Made by a program: the position numbers and the translations under genes. DNA of 64,000 nt, from contig FNAW01000003.1 of NCBI GenBank assembly GCA_900102115.1, positions 620,001-684,000 on the forward strand, given 5' to 3'. Below, one piece after another: positions 20,256-28,490 of the stretch (position 1 is the stretch's first letter; every line of letters begins with the position of its first letter). The notes under the pieces were generated by a model, which searched no databases, had not been told where the DNA came from, and saw only the letters and a program-made list of their open reading frames with translations. This stretch comes from Blastococcus fimeti (GTDB lineage Bacteria; Actinomycetota; Actinomycetes; Mycobacteriales; Geodermatophilaceae).

Positions 20256-20269
20256 GGTCAGCGCTGACC
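20256..20269. promoter_or_regulatory. perfect 14-bp palindrome upstream of the RR-flavoprotein gene (candidate operator)
   Basis: GGTCAGCGCTGACC is its own reverse complement. It ends 8 bp before a TAGCGT -10-like box (20278-20283), so it would cover the -35 region of the promoter driving 20350-23381. Which protein binds it, if any, is unknown. Confidence 0.4.
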
Positions 20270-20349
20270 GCCGGGCGTAGCGTCCGCGATGCCCCGTGTG
20301 GACCGCGGCCGCGCGGTGCCCGACCTCGCCCCCGCGCGGAGGAGCCGTC

Positions 20350-21990
20350 ATGGGTCGACCGGTGCTGCTGGCCGTCGACGACGACGCGCCCGTGCTCGCC
20401 GCGGTCGAGCGGGACCTCCGCGACCGCTACGCCGAGCACTACCAGGTGCTCACCGCCGGCTCCGGCGCCGAGGCGCTGGACCTGCTGCGCCGGCTGCGGC
20501 TGCGCGAGGAGCCCGTCGCGCTCCTCCTGGTCGACCAGCGCATGCCCGGGATGACCGGTGTCGAGCTGCTGGGCGCCTCGCGGCGGCTGTATCCGGATGC
20601 CCGCCGGGTCCTGCTCACCGCCTATGCCGACACCGACGCCGCCATCCGGGCGATCAACGACGCCGGCGTGGAGCACTACCTCCTCAAGCCCTGGGATCCT
20701 CCCGAGGACCGGCTCTACCCCGTGCTGGACGACCTGCTGGAGACCTGGCGGCGCCCGGCGCCGGTCGCGAACCTGCGGTTGATCGGGGACCGCTGGTCGG
20801 CCGAGGCCCACGACCTGCGTCAGTTCCTCGCCCGCAACCTGGTGCCCTACCGGTGGATGGACGTGGAGTCCGACGCGCAGGCCCGCGAGCTGCTCGAGTT
20901 CGCCGGGGCCGGCGCCGGCGAGCTGCCGGTCGTCGTCCTGGACGACGGCGAGGTGCTGACGACACCGGACCTGCACCAGCTCGCGACGCGCATCGGGCTG
21001 CACGTGCGGGCCGAGCGCGACGCCTACGACCTGGTCATCGCCGGTGCCGGCCCGGCGGGTCTGGCGGCCGCGGTCTACGGCGCCTCCGAGGGCCTGGCCA
21101 CCCTGCTGCTCGAGTGCAACGCGCCCGGCGGGCAGGCGGGCACGACCAGCCGGATCGAGAACTACCTCGGCTTCCCCGTCGGGCTCTCCGGAGCCGACCT
21201 CACGCTGCGGGCCCGGGAGCAGGCGACCCGGTTCGGGGCGGAGATGCTCGTCCCCACCGAGGCGGTGGGGCTGCAGCGGGCCGATCCCTACTCCGTGATC
21301 ACCCTCGCCGACGGCGGTGAGGTCAGCGCCTCGGCCCTCGTCATCGCCTCCGGCGTCTCCTACCGCACGCTGTCGGTCCCGGGCGCGGCGGAGCTCACCG
21401 GCCGCGGGGTCTACTACGGCGCCGGCCGGGCCGAGGCCGCCGACCACGCGGGTGGGCAGGTGTTCGTGGTGGGCGGCGGCAACTCGGCCGGCCAGGCCGC
21501 GGTCTTCCTCTCCGCGTTCGCCGCCGAGGTGACGCTGCTCGTCCGTGGCCCGGACCTGACCAGCACCATGTCCCGCTACCTCACCGACCGGATCGAGGCC
21601 TCCGACCGGATCACCGTCGTGCCGCGGACGGAGGTGGCCGGAGCCGTCGGGACGCAGCGGCTGGAGGCGCTGCGGCTGCGCAGCGGCACCGACGAGCGGG
21701 AGGTGCCCGCGGACGCCGTCTTCGCCTTCATCGGGCAGGCGCCGCGCACCGGCTGGCTGGACGGCGCGGTGCGGCGGGACGCCCGTGGCTTCGTGCTCAC
21801 CGGCGCGGATCTCGGGTCGCCGCCGCCGGAGTGGCCGCTGCCGGTGCCGCCCCTCCCGCTGGAGACGTCGGTACCGCGGGTGTTCGCCGCCGGCGACGTG
21901 CGCGCCGGCTCGGTGAAGCGGATCGCCTCGGCTGTGGGGGAGGGCGCGATGGCGGTCAGCTTCGCCCACGAGCGCCTGGCCGGGCGGTGA
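20350..21990 (+). CDS. response regulator receiver fused to thioredoxin-reductase-like flavoprotein
   Basis: A 546-residue protein starting at ATG 20350, 5 nt after GGAGGAG. Residues 1-135 are a receiver domain with Asp10-12, phospho-acceptor Asp62 (LLLVDQRMPGM), Thr90 and Lys113. Residues about 140-215 resemble a glutaredoxin/thioredoxin fold without a CxxC. Residues 225-546 are a thioredoxin-reductase-like FAD/NADPH module: AGAGPAGLAA (231-240), GGGNSAGQ (375-382), GDVR (515-518). The expected redox CxxC region reads YYGAGRAEA (355-363), so the active disulfide is missing. It overlaps the kinase gene by 4 bp, so the kinase is its likely phosphodonor. Fused receiver/TrxR-like proteins are known in actinobacteria; the reaction is unknown. 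Confidence 0.88.
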   Translation: MGRPVLLAVDDDAPVLAAVERDLRDRYAEHYQVLTAGSGAEALDLLRRLRLREEPVALLLVDQRMPGMTGVELLGASRRLYPDARRVLLTAYADTDAAIRAINDAGVEHYLLKPWDPPEDRLYPVLDDLLETWRRPAPVANLRLIGDRWSAEAHDLRQFLARNLVPYRWMDVESDAQARELLEFAGAGAGELPVVVLDDGEVLTTPDLHQLATRIGLHVRAERDAYDLVIAGAGPAGLAAAVYGASEGLATLLLECNAPGGQAGTTSRIENYLGFPVGLSGADLTLRAREQATRFGAEMLVPTEAVGLQRADPYSVITLADGGEVSASALVIASGVSYRTLSVPGAAELTGRGVYYGAGRAEAADHAGGQVFVVGGGNSAGQAAVFLSAFAAEVTLLVRGPDLTSTMSRYLTDRIEASDRITVVPRTEVAGAVGTQRLEALRLRSGTDEREVPADAVFAFIGQAPRTGWLDGAVRRDARGFVLTGADLGSPPPEWPLPVPPLPLETSVPRVFAAGDVRAGSVKRIASAVGEGAMAVSFAHERLAGR

Positions 21991-23381
21991 CCGGCCCGGC
22001 CGACGACGTGGTGGCCGCGCTGCGCACCTCGCCGCTGTTCGCCCAGCTGCCCGACCGGGACGTCGCCGAGCTGGCTGCCGCCGGGCGGACGGTCGAGGTG
22101 CCGGCCGGAACGGTGGTCATGGCCGAGGGCGCGCCGTCCGACGCCATGCTCGTCGTCCTGGACGGGCAGCTGGAGGTCACCCGGAGCGGCGGGGGCGGCC
22201 CGCCGGTCCTGCTCAACCTCTGCTCCCGTGGTGATCTGCTCGGCGAGCTCGGCGTGCTGCAGGGCGTGCCGCGGTCGGCGACCGTGCGGGCCCGCACTCC
22301 GGCACGGGTGCAGCGGATCGACGTCGACGCCCTCGACCGCCTGCTGGCCCACCCGCACTCGGCGCGGGCCCTCCTGCAGGCGACCGCACGCCGGCTGGCG
22401 CGCGAGGAGGGGCTGCTCCGCCAGCGGGAGCGGATGGCCGCGCTCGGCGGGCTCGCCGCAGGGCTGCTGCACGAGATCAACAACCCGGCGGCGGCGGTGT
22501 CGCGCAGCGCCGCCCGGTTGCGCCGCCTGCTGACCGCGGAGGCCCGGACGGGGCCGCTGGACGAGCTCGCCGGCCCGGCGTCGGCGGACTCCCTCGCCCG
22601 CGCCGACGCGGCCGACGGGCTGGCCGCCGTCCTCACCCGGCTCGCGCCGGGTACCGGGCGGGCCGCTGCCGAGCAGCTGGCCGCCGCGGGGGTCGCTGCC
22701 CCGGCGCTGGAGGCGGCGCTCACCGGGCTGCCCGGAGAGCGCCGGGCCGCCGAGCTGCGGCGCTTCCTGCACGAGCACGAGGTGGGCAGCCTGCTGGAGG
22801 AGCTCGTCACCGGCGCGGAGCACCTCTCCCGCATCGTGACCGGCGTCCGGCCGCTGGCCTACGCCGCCGACCAGGGGCTGACCGAGGTGGACCTGCACGC
22901 CGGCCTGGAGCAGGCGCTGGTGCTGCTGCGGCACAAGCTCCTCCCCGGTGTCCGCGTGGTGCGCGACCTGTCCCCGGACGCCCGCACGGTCCAGGGGCGG
23001 CCGGCCGACCTGGCCCTGGTCTGGATCAACCTCCTCGACAACGCGGTGGCGGCGGTGGGGACCGAGGGCACGATCACCGTCCGCACGGCTGCCGCCGGCG
23101 ACCGGGTCGTCGTCGACGTCGAGAACACCGGCCCGCCGGTGCCCCCGGAGGTGGCCGAGCGCGTCTTCGACGCCTTCTTCACCACCAAGCCCGTCGGCGC
23201 GGGCACCGGGCTGGGCCTGACCACCTCGCTGGCGGTGGTCGCCCAGCAGCACCACGGCGAGCTGTCCCTCACGTCGGCCGACGGCGTCACCCGCGCGCGG
23301 GTCGTGCTGCCGCGGGGGGACGGCGATCCGGCGGAGCTCAGGGCCGCGCGTCGGACAGCCGGTCCTGCCGACGCCCGATGA
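21987..23381 (+). CDS. soluble histidine kinase with N-terminal cyclic-nucleotide-binding domain
   Basis: A 464-residue protein starting at GTG 21987 (GTGA overlap with the previous stop). Residues about 15-125 form a Crp-like cNMP-binding domain whose phosphate cassette GELGVLQGVPRSATV keeps Glu87 and Arg96. Phospho-acceptor His162 is in LLHEINNPAAAV. A helical insert with an Ala-rich stretch follows, and the ATPase domain has the N-box NLLDNAVAAVG, G1 DVENTGPPVPP and G2 GAGTGLGLTTS. No membrane helix or signal peptide is seen, so it should sense a cytoplasmic nucleotide. Its partner is presumably the receiver-flavoprotein upstream. Its 3' end overlaps the convergent CBS gene by 44 bp. Confidence 0.88.
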   Translation: MTGPADDVVAALRTSPLFAQLPDRDVAELAAAGRTVEVPAGTVVMAEGAPSDAMLVVLDGQLEVTRSGGGGPPVLLNLCSRGDLLGELGVLQGVPRSATVRARTPARVQRIDVDALDRLLAHPHSARALLQATARRLAREEGLLRQRERMAALGGLAAGLLHEINNPAAAVSRSAARLRRLLTAEARTGPLDELAGPASADSLARADAADGLAAVLTRLAPGTGRAAAEQLAAAGVAAPALEAALTGLPGERRAAELRRFLHEHEVGSLLEELVTGAEHLSRIVTGVRPLAYAADQGLTEVDLHAGLEQALVLLRHKLLPGVRVVRDLSPDARTVQGRPADLALVWINLLDNAVAAVGTEGTITVRTAAAGDRVVVDVENTGPPVPPEVAERVFDAFFTTKPVGAGTGLGLTTSLAVVAQQHHGELSLTSADGVTRARVVLPRGDGDPAELRAARRTAGPADAR

Positions 23382-23778
23382 GCAGCCCCCGGGTCAGGTC
23401 CGCCAGGTCCACCAGCCCCACCAGCACGCCGTCCTCCACGACGGGTGCGTGGGTGACTGCCGCCTGCAGCAACCGCTCGGCCGCCTCCGGCACCGGGGTG
23501 TCCGGCGACAGCCCCACCATGACCGGCAGGTCCAGGTCGACCAGCCGGGTCCCCTCGAGGTCGCGCCCGTCGGCGACGGCCCGGGTGACGTCGAAGTCGC
23601 AGACGAGGGTGACCGGGACCCGCGAGGAGCCGTCGGCGAGCACCACGAGCGCGGTGTCGCGCTTGCGCTTCAGCAGGTAGGCGGCCGCGGCGACGTGCGC
23701 GGTGCGCTCCACCGTGGTCACGGCCGGGCGCATGACCTCGCGGACCGTCAGCTCGGGGGCGGCGGGGGAAGCGGGCAT
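23338..23778 (-). CDS. CBS-domain-pair protein
   Basis: A 146-residue protein with two CBS domains: TVREVMRPAVTTVERTAHV starts the first and DLPVMVGLSPDTPVPEAAE the second. CBS pairs usually bind adenine nucleotides (AMP, ATP, SAM or c-di-AMP) and regulate a partner. The start at ATG 23778 is favoured by GAGGAG 5 nt upstream; a longer form would start at 23832 inside the cyclase gene. It lies 22 bp downstream of the membrane cyclase gene on the same strand, so the two probably form an operon. Its last 44 bp overlap the convergent kinase gene. Confidence 0.85.
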   Translation of the reverse strand: MPASPAAPELTVREVMRPAVTTVERTAHVAAAAYLLKRKRDTALVVLADGSSRVPVTLVCDFDVTRAVADGRDLEGTRLVDLDLPVMVGLSPDTPVPEAAERLLQAAVTHAPVVEDGVLVGLVDLADLTRGLLIGRRQDRLSDARP

Positions 23779-23800
23779 CTCGGGCTCCTCGTCGGTCGGG

Positions 23801-25285
23801 TCAGCGGGGTCTGCGGGGCGGCACGCGGGCACCGGGCGCGGGTCGGGGCGCGGGCAGCTGCAGCAGGTAGGCGGCCACGGGGTCGGTCTTGCCCTTGACC
23901 CGCAGCTGCGGCGTCGGTGCGAGCGGGGCGTCCTCGCCCATGAGCGCGCGGGTCCGCTCGCCGACCAGGACGCCGCCGACGGGGGCGGCGGCCTGCAGCC
24001 GGGCGGCCACGTTCACCGTGTCGCCGACGGCGGCGTAGACGACGTAGCCGCGGCCGCCCATCTCGGAGACGACGACCGGGCCGCTGTTGACCCCGACGCG
24101 CAGCCCCGGCCAGTCCTCGTGCGACTGGCGGATGCGGGCCACCTCGTCCTGCAGCGCGGCCGCCGCCTCGACCGACCGGCGGGCATGGTCGGGCTGGTCG
24201 CCGCGCCGGTTGAAGGTGGCGAAGATGCCGTCCCCGGCGAACTTCTCGACCTCGCCCCGGAACCGGCGGGAGATCAGGGGCGCGGCGACCGAGTAGTAGG
24301 CGCGGAGCATCGCGGCCACCTCGGCGGGGTCGCGGGCCTCGGCGAAGCCGGTGTAGCCGGCCAGGTCCCCGACGAGCACGGACACCTCCTGCCGCTGCTC
24401 CCGCGTGCCGGGGAGGTAGAGCGGCCGGAAGCGCTCCTCGCGCCACTCCCGCTGGGCGGCGACGAAGACCAGCAGGAACGCCACGACGATCAGCGCGTGC
24501 CAGACCCACCACGAGGGGTGGAAGCTGCGCTCCCCGGCGACGGCCACGCCCAGCAGCGCCTCGGCCAGCAGCCCGTAGCAGGCCACCACGCTGAGGACCA
24601 GGAAGCCCGGGTGCTCGCGGTGCACCCACCACAGGCGGGCCGCGCCGGTCACGTAGGCCAGGGCGGCCGTGGCGGCGGCGATCTCGAGCGCGTCGCCGCT
24701 GGGCCCCTCGCCGGTGATGACGTCGATCGGGGGCCAGTTGCCCAGCGACCAGATTCCCCAGAGCAGCAGCGCCGCGACGACGGCGGTGCGCAGCCACGGC
24801 CGGGCGCGCATGACGGCGGGGCCGGCCCACGGCCGGATGTCGACGTAGGCCGACGCCAGCGCGAACGGCGCGGCGAGCAGAAGACCCACCGAGATCGCCA
24901 CGGTGAACCCGGGCAGCGCCCGGTGGGTGAGGACGTGCTGGGTACCGGCCGCGTGCAGCGCCATGAAGCCGCTGGTGGTCAGGAAGGCCAGCGAGAGCAG
25001 GAACACCCGGGCGTCACCCCGGAGGCGGGCCGCCTCGCCGGCGACCACCGAGAGGCTGGCCGCCAGCCCGCCCACCACGAGGAAGAAGACGAAGTGCAGC
25101 CCGGGCCCGCGCCACTGCACGGCGGTGAGGTCGGGGCGCAGCAGCAGCACCAGCCCGACCAGCGGGAGGCACAGGCCCACCACCACCAGCGCCCCACCGA
25201 GGCCGAGCGACAGCGCAGCACCGCGGACACGCTGCAGCCGTCCGCGGCCCGGAGCGTCGGAGGGCAGGAGCCCGGCCGGGTCCAC
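23801..25285 (-). CDS. membrane adenylate/guanylate cyclase (class III)
   Basis: A 494-residue protein starting at GTG 25285, the codon that follows CAGACT by 6 nt; the frame is open further upstream but without family features. Residues about 22-275 hold six or seven membrane helices, one of which carries several His (MALHAAGTQHVLTH). A class III catalytic domain (about 298-475) follows: metal Asp307 (LVGDLAGYTGF), Lys348 and Asp352 (EVEKFAGDG), and Asn425/Arg429 (GDTVNVAARL). The main catalytic residues are intact, so cAMP (or cGMP) synthesis is likely, as a homodimer. It faces the kinase operon and shares its start layout with the other cyclase gene. Confidence 0.88.
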   Translation of the reverse strand: MDPAGLLPSDAPGRGRLQRVRGAALSLGLGGALVVVGLCLPLVGLVLLLRPDLTAVQWRGPGLHFVFFLVVGGLAASLSVVAGEAARLRGDARVFLLSLAFLTTSGFMALHAAGTQHVLTHRALPGFTVAISVGLLLAAPFALASAYVDIRPWAGPAVMRARPWLRTAVVAALLLWGIWSLGNWPPIDVITGEGPSGDALEIAAATAALAYVTGAARLWWVHREHPGFLVLSVVACYGLLAEALLGVAVAGERSFHPSWWVWHALIVVAFLLVFVAAQREWREERFRPLYLPGTREQRQEVSVLVGDLAGYTGFAEARDPAEVAAMLRAYYSVAAPLISRRFRGEVEKFAGDGIFATFNRRGDQPDHARRSVEAAAALQDEVARIRQSHEDWPGLRVGVNSGPVVVSEMGGRGYVVYAAVGDTVNVAARLQAAAPVGGVLVGERTRALMGEDAPLAPTPQLRVKGKTDPVAAYLLQLPAPRPAPGARVPPRRPR

Positions 25286-25291
25286 GGGCCG

Positions 25292-25297
25292 AGTCTG
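25292..25297 (-). promoter_or_regulatory. -10-like box CAGACT for leaderless membrane cyclase gene
   Basis: On the minus strand CAGACT is followed by 6 nt (CGGCCC) and then GTG 25285. This is the same hexamer and spacing as in front of the hydrolase-cyclase gene at 18897-18902. Confidence 0.45.
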
Positions 25298-25350
25298 CGC
25301 CCGGCCGGGTGACGGGCACCAGGGACTTTCGCCCGGCCCCGGCCCCGGGC

Positions 25351-26208
25351 TCAGCCGGCCAGCCGGGCCAGCTGCTCCGGGCTCAGGCGCAGCTCGGCAG
25401 CGGCGGCCGAGTCCCGGATCGACGCGGCCCGCGAGGCGCCCGGGATGGGGACGACGACGTCGGCCTGCGCCAGGTGCCAGGCCAGGGTCACGCGGTACAC
25501 CGAGACGTCGAGCTCGGCGGCCACCTCGGCGAACGCCGGTGCGGTCGTGTCGAGCAAGCCCGCGGCACCGACGCCGCCGAACGGGCTCCACGGGACGAAC
25601 GCCAGCCCGTGCGCCGCGCAGTGCGCCAGCTCGTCTGCTGACGACCGCCAGCCGGGCGAGAACTGGTTCTGCACGCTCACGAAGGCGTCGCCGACGATCG
25701 CCCGGGCGGCGTCGATCTGCGCGATGTCGGCGTTGGAGACGCCGACCATCCGCACCAACCCGTCGTCGGCGAGCTGCCGGAGGGCGCCCATCGAGTCCTC
25801 CCACGGCGTCGACGGGTCGGGGCGGTGGAACTGGTAGAGGCCGATGGAGTCCACCCCCAGCCGGCGCAGCGAGCCCTCGCAGGCCCGGCGCAGGTAGGCG
25901 GGGGAGCCGTCCAGGCCCCAATCGGTGCCCGAGCGGGTGTGCCCGCCCTTGGTCGCGACCAGCACGTCGGCCGCGCCGGGGCCGTAGGCGGCCAGCGCCT
26001 CGGCGACCAGTGACTCGTTGTGCCCGAACTCCGCCTCGTCCCGGGAGTAGGCGTCGGCGGTGTCGATCAGCGTCACCCCCGCGTCCAAGGCGGCGTGCAC
26101 GACGCCGATGGCCTCCTCCCGGGTGGGCCGGGGCTTCTTGGTGGAGAGCGGCATCGCTCCCAGCCCGAGGGCGCTGACTGCCTGGTCTCCGATGCGTCGC
26201 TGCTGCAC
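25351..26208 (-). CDS. aldo/keto reductase
   Basis: A 285-residue (alpha/beta)8 reductase with the catalytic set Asp49, Tyr54 (DTADAYS), Lys87 (ATKGGH) and His128 (LYQFHRP), plus the cofactor loop [13 protein letters not shown]. The start is GTG 26208 (VQQRRIG); the frame stays open to 27441, but that part is antisense to rarA and not coding. Only 36 bp separate it from the divergent rarA start, so the two share a very small promoter region. It lies 65 bp upstream of the cyclase gene on the same strand. The substrate is unknown. It is only distantly like the reductase at 13873. Confidence 0.9.
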   Translation of the reverse strand: MQQRRIGDQAVSALGLGAMPLSTKKPRPTREEAIGVVHAALDAGVTLIDTADAYSRDEAEFGHNESLVAEALAAYGPGAADVLVATKGGHTRSGTDWGLDGSPAYLRRACEGSLRRLGVDSIGLYQFHRPDPSTPWEDSMGALRQLADDGLVRMVGVSNADIAQIDAARAIVGDAFVSVQNQFSPGWRSSADELAHCAAHGLAFVPWSPFGGVGAAGLLDTTAPAFAEVAAELDVSVYRVTLAWHLAQADVVVPIPGASRAASIRDSAAAAELRLSPEQLARLAG

Positions 26209-26230
26209 GGAGGGTGTCGTATCCCGCGGG

Positions 26231-26236
26231 TAGCGT
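26231..26236 (+). promoter_or_regulatory. -10 box of rarA
   Basis: TAGCGT lies 8 nt before the rarA GTG. No Shine-Dalgarno is present, which suggests a leaderless or nearly leaderless mRNA. Confidence 0.4.
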
Positions 26237-26244
26237 CGGGAACC

Positions 26245-27582
26245 GTGAGCACCCTGTTCGACCCGGCACCGGGCGAGGACGGCGCCCCGGCGGTCGACCC
26301 GGGCGCGCCGCTGGCCGTCCGGATGCGCCCGCGGGCGCTGGACGAGGTCGTCGGCCAGCAGCACCTGCTGGGCCCGCGCGCTCCGCTGCGCCGGCTGGTG
26401 GAGTCCGACGAGCCGATGTCGCTGGTGCTCTACGGCCCGCCCGGCACCGGCAAGACCACCCTCGCCCACGTCATCTCGCTGGCCACCAAGCGGCAGTTCG
26501 TGCAGCTCTCCGCGCTGGACTCCGGGGTGAAGGAGGTGCGCGCGGTCATCCAGAACGCCAAGCGCGAGCTCACCTTCTCCAGCCGCCGCACGGTGCTCTT
26601 CATCGACGAGGTGCACCGCTTCTCCAAGACCCAGCAGGACAGCCTGCTGTCCGCGGTCGAGGACCGGATCGTGAGCCTGATCGCCGCGACCACCGAGAAC
26701 CCCTTCTTCTCCGTGGTCAGCCCGCTGCTCTCCCGCAGCCTGGTGCTGGCGCTCCAGCCGCTCGAGGACGACGACGTCCGGACGTTGCTGCACCGGGCGC
26801 TCACCAGCGACCGCGGTCTCGACGGGGCCGTGACGCTGGACGCCGAGGCGCAAGCGCACCTCGTCCGGATCGCCGGCGGGGACGGCCGCAAGGCGCTGAC
26901 CGCGCTGGAGTCCGCCGCCGGCGCCGCGCAGGCGGTGGGCGCGACGGAGATCGACCTGGCCACGCTCGAGACCGCCGTCGCCCAGGCCGCGGTGCGCTAC
27001 GACCGGCAGGGCGACCAGCACTACGACGTCGCCAGCGCCCTGATCAAGAGCATCCGGGGCAGCGACGTCGACGCCGCGATGCACTACCTGGCCCGCATGG
27101 TGGAGGCCGGGGAGGATCCCCGGTTCATCGCCCGCCGGCTGGTCATCTCCGCCAGCGAGGACATCGGCATGGCGGACCCGACGGCGCTGCTGACCGCCGT
27201 CGCGGCCGCCGACGCGGTCGCCTTCATCGGCATGCCCGAGGGGCACTTCCCGCTCGCCCAGGCCGTCGTCCACCTGGCCACCGCGCCGAAGTCCGACGCC
27301 GTCACCAAGGCGATGGGGGAGTCGGTGGCCGACGTGCGGGCGGGGCTGGCCGGGCCGGTGCCGCCGGGCCTGCGGGACGGGCACTACGCCGGGGCGAAGA
27401 AGCTCGGGCACGCCCAGACCTACGTGTACCCGCACAGCCATCCCGACGGCGTGGTCCCGCAGCAGTACCCGCCGGACGCGCTCGTCGGGAAGGACTACTA
27501 CCGGCCCACCGGCCGGGGCGCCGAGGCGCGGCTGGGGGAGCGACTGGCCAAGCTCCGGGCGATCCTCCGGCGCAGCCGCTGA
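26245..27582 (+). CDS. rarA: replication-associated recombination AAA+ ATPase RarA (MgsA)
   Basis: A 445-residue clamp-loader-like ATPase that acts at stalled replication forks. Walker A is GPPGTGKTT (64-72), Walker [10 protein letters not shown], sensor 1 in [12 protein letters not shown], and the C-terminal tetramerisation domain has [16 protein letters not shown] and [16 protein letters not shown]. Length matches the family. GTG start, probably leaderless. It is often found upstream of alaS in actinobacteria, as here, separated by two small membrane-protein genes. Confidence 0.95.
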   Translation: MSTLFDPAPGEDGAPAVDPGAPLAVRMRPRALDEVVGQQHLLGPRAPLRRLVESDEPMSLVLYGPPGTGKTTLAHVISLATKRQFVQLSALDSGVKEVRAVIQNAKRELTFSSRRTVLFIDEVHRFSKTQQDSLLSAVEDRIVSLIAATTENPFFSVVSPLLSRSLVLALQPLEDDDVRTLLHRALTSDRGLDGAVTLDAEAQAHLVRIAGGDGRKALTALESAAGAAQAVGATEIDLATLETAVAQAAVRYDRQGDQHYDVASALIKSIRGSDVDAAMHYLARMVEAGEDPRFIARRLVISASEDIGMADPTALLTAVAAADAVAFIGMPEGHFPLAQAVVHLATAPKSDAVTKAMGESVADVRAGLAGPVPPGLRDGHYAGAKKLGHAQTYVYPHSHPDGVVPQQYPPDALVGKDYYRPTGRGAEARLGERLAKLRAILRRSR

Positions 27583-27635
27583 CGGAACTGCCGATGAGGA
27601 GCGGGGACACGGAACGGTCGACCGCCCCCCGCGAC

Positions 27636-27641
27636 TACTGT
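27636..27641 (+). promoter_or_regulatory. candidate -10 box upstream of the DUF948 gene
   Basis: TACTGT in the 141-bp rarA-DUF948 gap, about 80 nt before the start. No clear -35. Nothing else is recognisable in this gap. Confidence 0.25.
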
Positions 27642-27723
27642 GACCACTCCGGGCGGAGCCGGGTGCACCCGGCGACGCCGGGCGAGCGGCCGGTCGCCGA
27701 GACCCTCAGGAACAGGAGCACGT

Positions 27724-28149
27724 GTGTCCGCAGGAGAGATCGCCGGGCTGGTGGCAGCCGGTGCGTTGGTGCTGCTGGTGGTGCTGGTCGCCGTCCCGCT
27801 GCTCAAGCTCGGTCGCACGCTCGACGAGACCACGCTGACCATCCGGCAGGTGCGTGAGCAGAGCGCACCGATCCTGAGCCAGGCCAGCACCACGGTGACC
27901 CACGTGAACAGCAACCTCGAGCGCGTCGACGACATCACCGGCAACGCCGCCAACGTCTCCAGCAACGTCGCCGCCCTGACCAGCGTCGTCGCCGCCACCC
28001 TCGGCAGCCCGCTGATCAAGGTCGCCGCGTTCTCCTACGGCGTGCGCAGCGCGACGAAGAAGAAGCGCGAGGGTGAGGCGCTCGCCGACGCCGCGCGCCG
28101 GGACAAGGAGGCGCGCCGCGCCCGTCGTGCCGCGCGGCGGAGCGTCTGA
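27724..28149 (+). CDS. DUF948-like membrane-anchored protein
   Basis: A 141-residue protein with GTG start 5 nt after AGGAG (27714-27718). One N-terminal membrane helix (LVAAGALVLLVVLVAVPLL) is followed by an amphipathic helical region rich in Thr, Val and Asn (about 30-100) and a very basic Lys/Arg/Ala tail. The pattern fits DUF948, whose function is unknown; related proteins are linked to cell envelope or stress. It overlaps the next small gene by 1 nt (TGATG) and lies just upstream of alaS. Confidence 0.8.
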   Translation: MSAGEIAGLVAAGALVLLVVLVAVPLLKLGRTLDETTLTIRQVREQSAPILSQASTTVTHVNSNLERVDDITGNAANVSSNVAALTSVVAATLGSPLIKVAAFSYGVRSATKKKREGEALADAARRDKEARRARRAARRSV

Positions 28150-28430
28150 TGCGCCGGCTGTTCTGGCTGGCCATGGGCATCACCATCGGCGCGCTCGTCG
28201 TCCGCAAGCTGAGCCGGGCCGCCGAGAAGATGACCCCCGCGGGCATCGGCGCCTCGATCGCCGACGGGCTGCGCGACCTGGCCGACGCCATCGGTGACTT
28301 CGGCGCCGACGTCCGCGACGCGATGGCCGAGCGCGAGCAGGAGTTGCGTGCCGGCACGGGCCTGGACTCCCCGCTGCCGACCGGTGACCAGGTGCAGCTG
28401 CCCGGCCGTGGGGCGCACAGCGCCGACTGA
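28149..28430 (+). CDS. small membrane protein (DUF6167-like), function unknown
   Basis: A 93-residue protein with one N-terminal hydrophobic helix (LFWLAMGITIGALVV) and an amphipathic helical part (IGASIADGLRDLADAIGDF) before a polar tail. It resembles the small protein conserved between the DUF948 gene and alaS in actinobacteria. No catalytic motif is visible. It is translationally coupled to the DUF948 gene, so the two may act together at the membrane. Confidence 0.75.
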   Translation: MRRLFWLAMGITIGALVVRKLSRAAEKMTPAGIGASIADGLRDLADAIGDFGADVRDAMAEREQELRAGTGLDSPLPTGDQVQLPGRGAHSAD

Positions 28431-28490
28431 TCTCCCCGGCCCGGGGCTCCGTCCCGGCCCGGCAACCGTCCGCCGACCTGAGAAGACCTG

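Noticed and set aside
25351..27441. Extended minus-strand frame suggesting a 696-residue aldo/keto reductase
   Set aside because: The upstream part lies antisense to rarA and has no family features; the reductase begins at GTG 26208.
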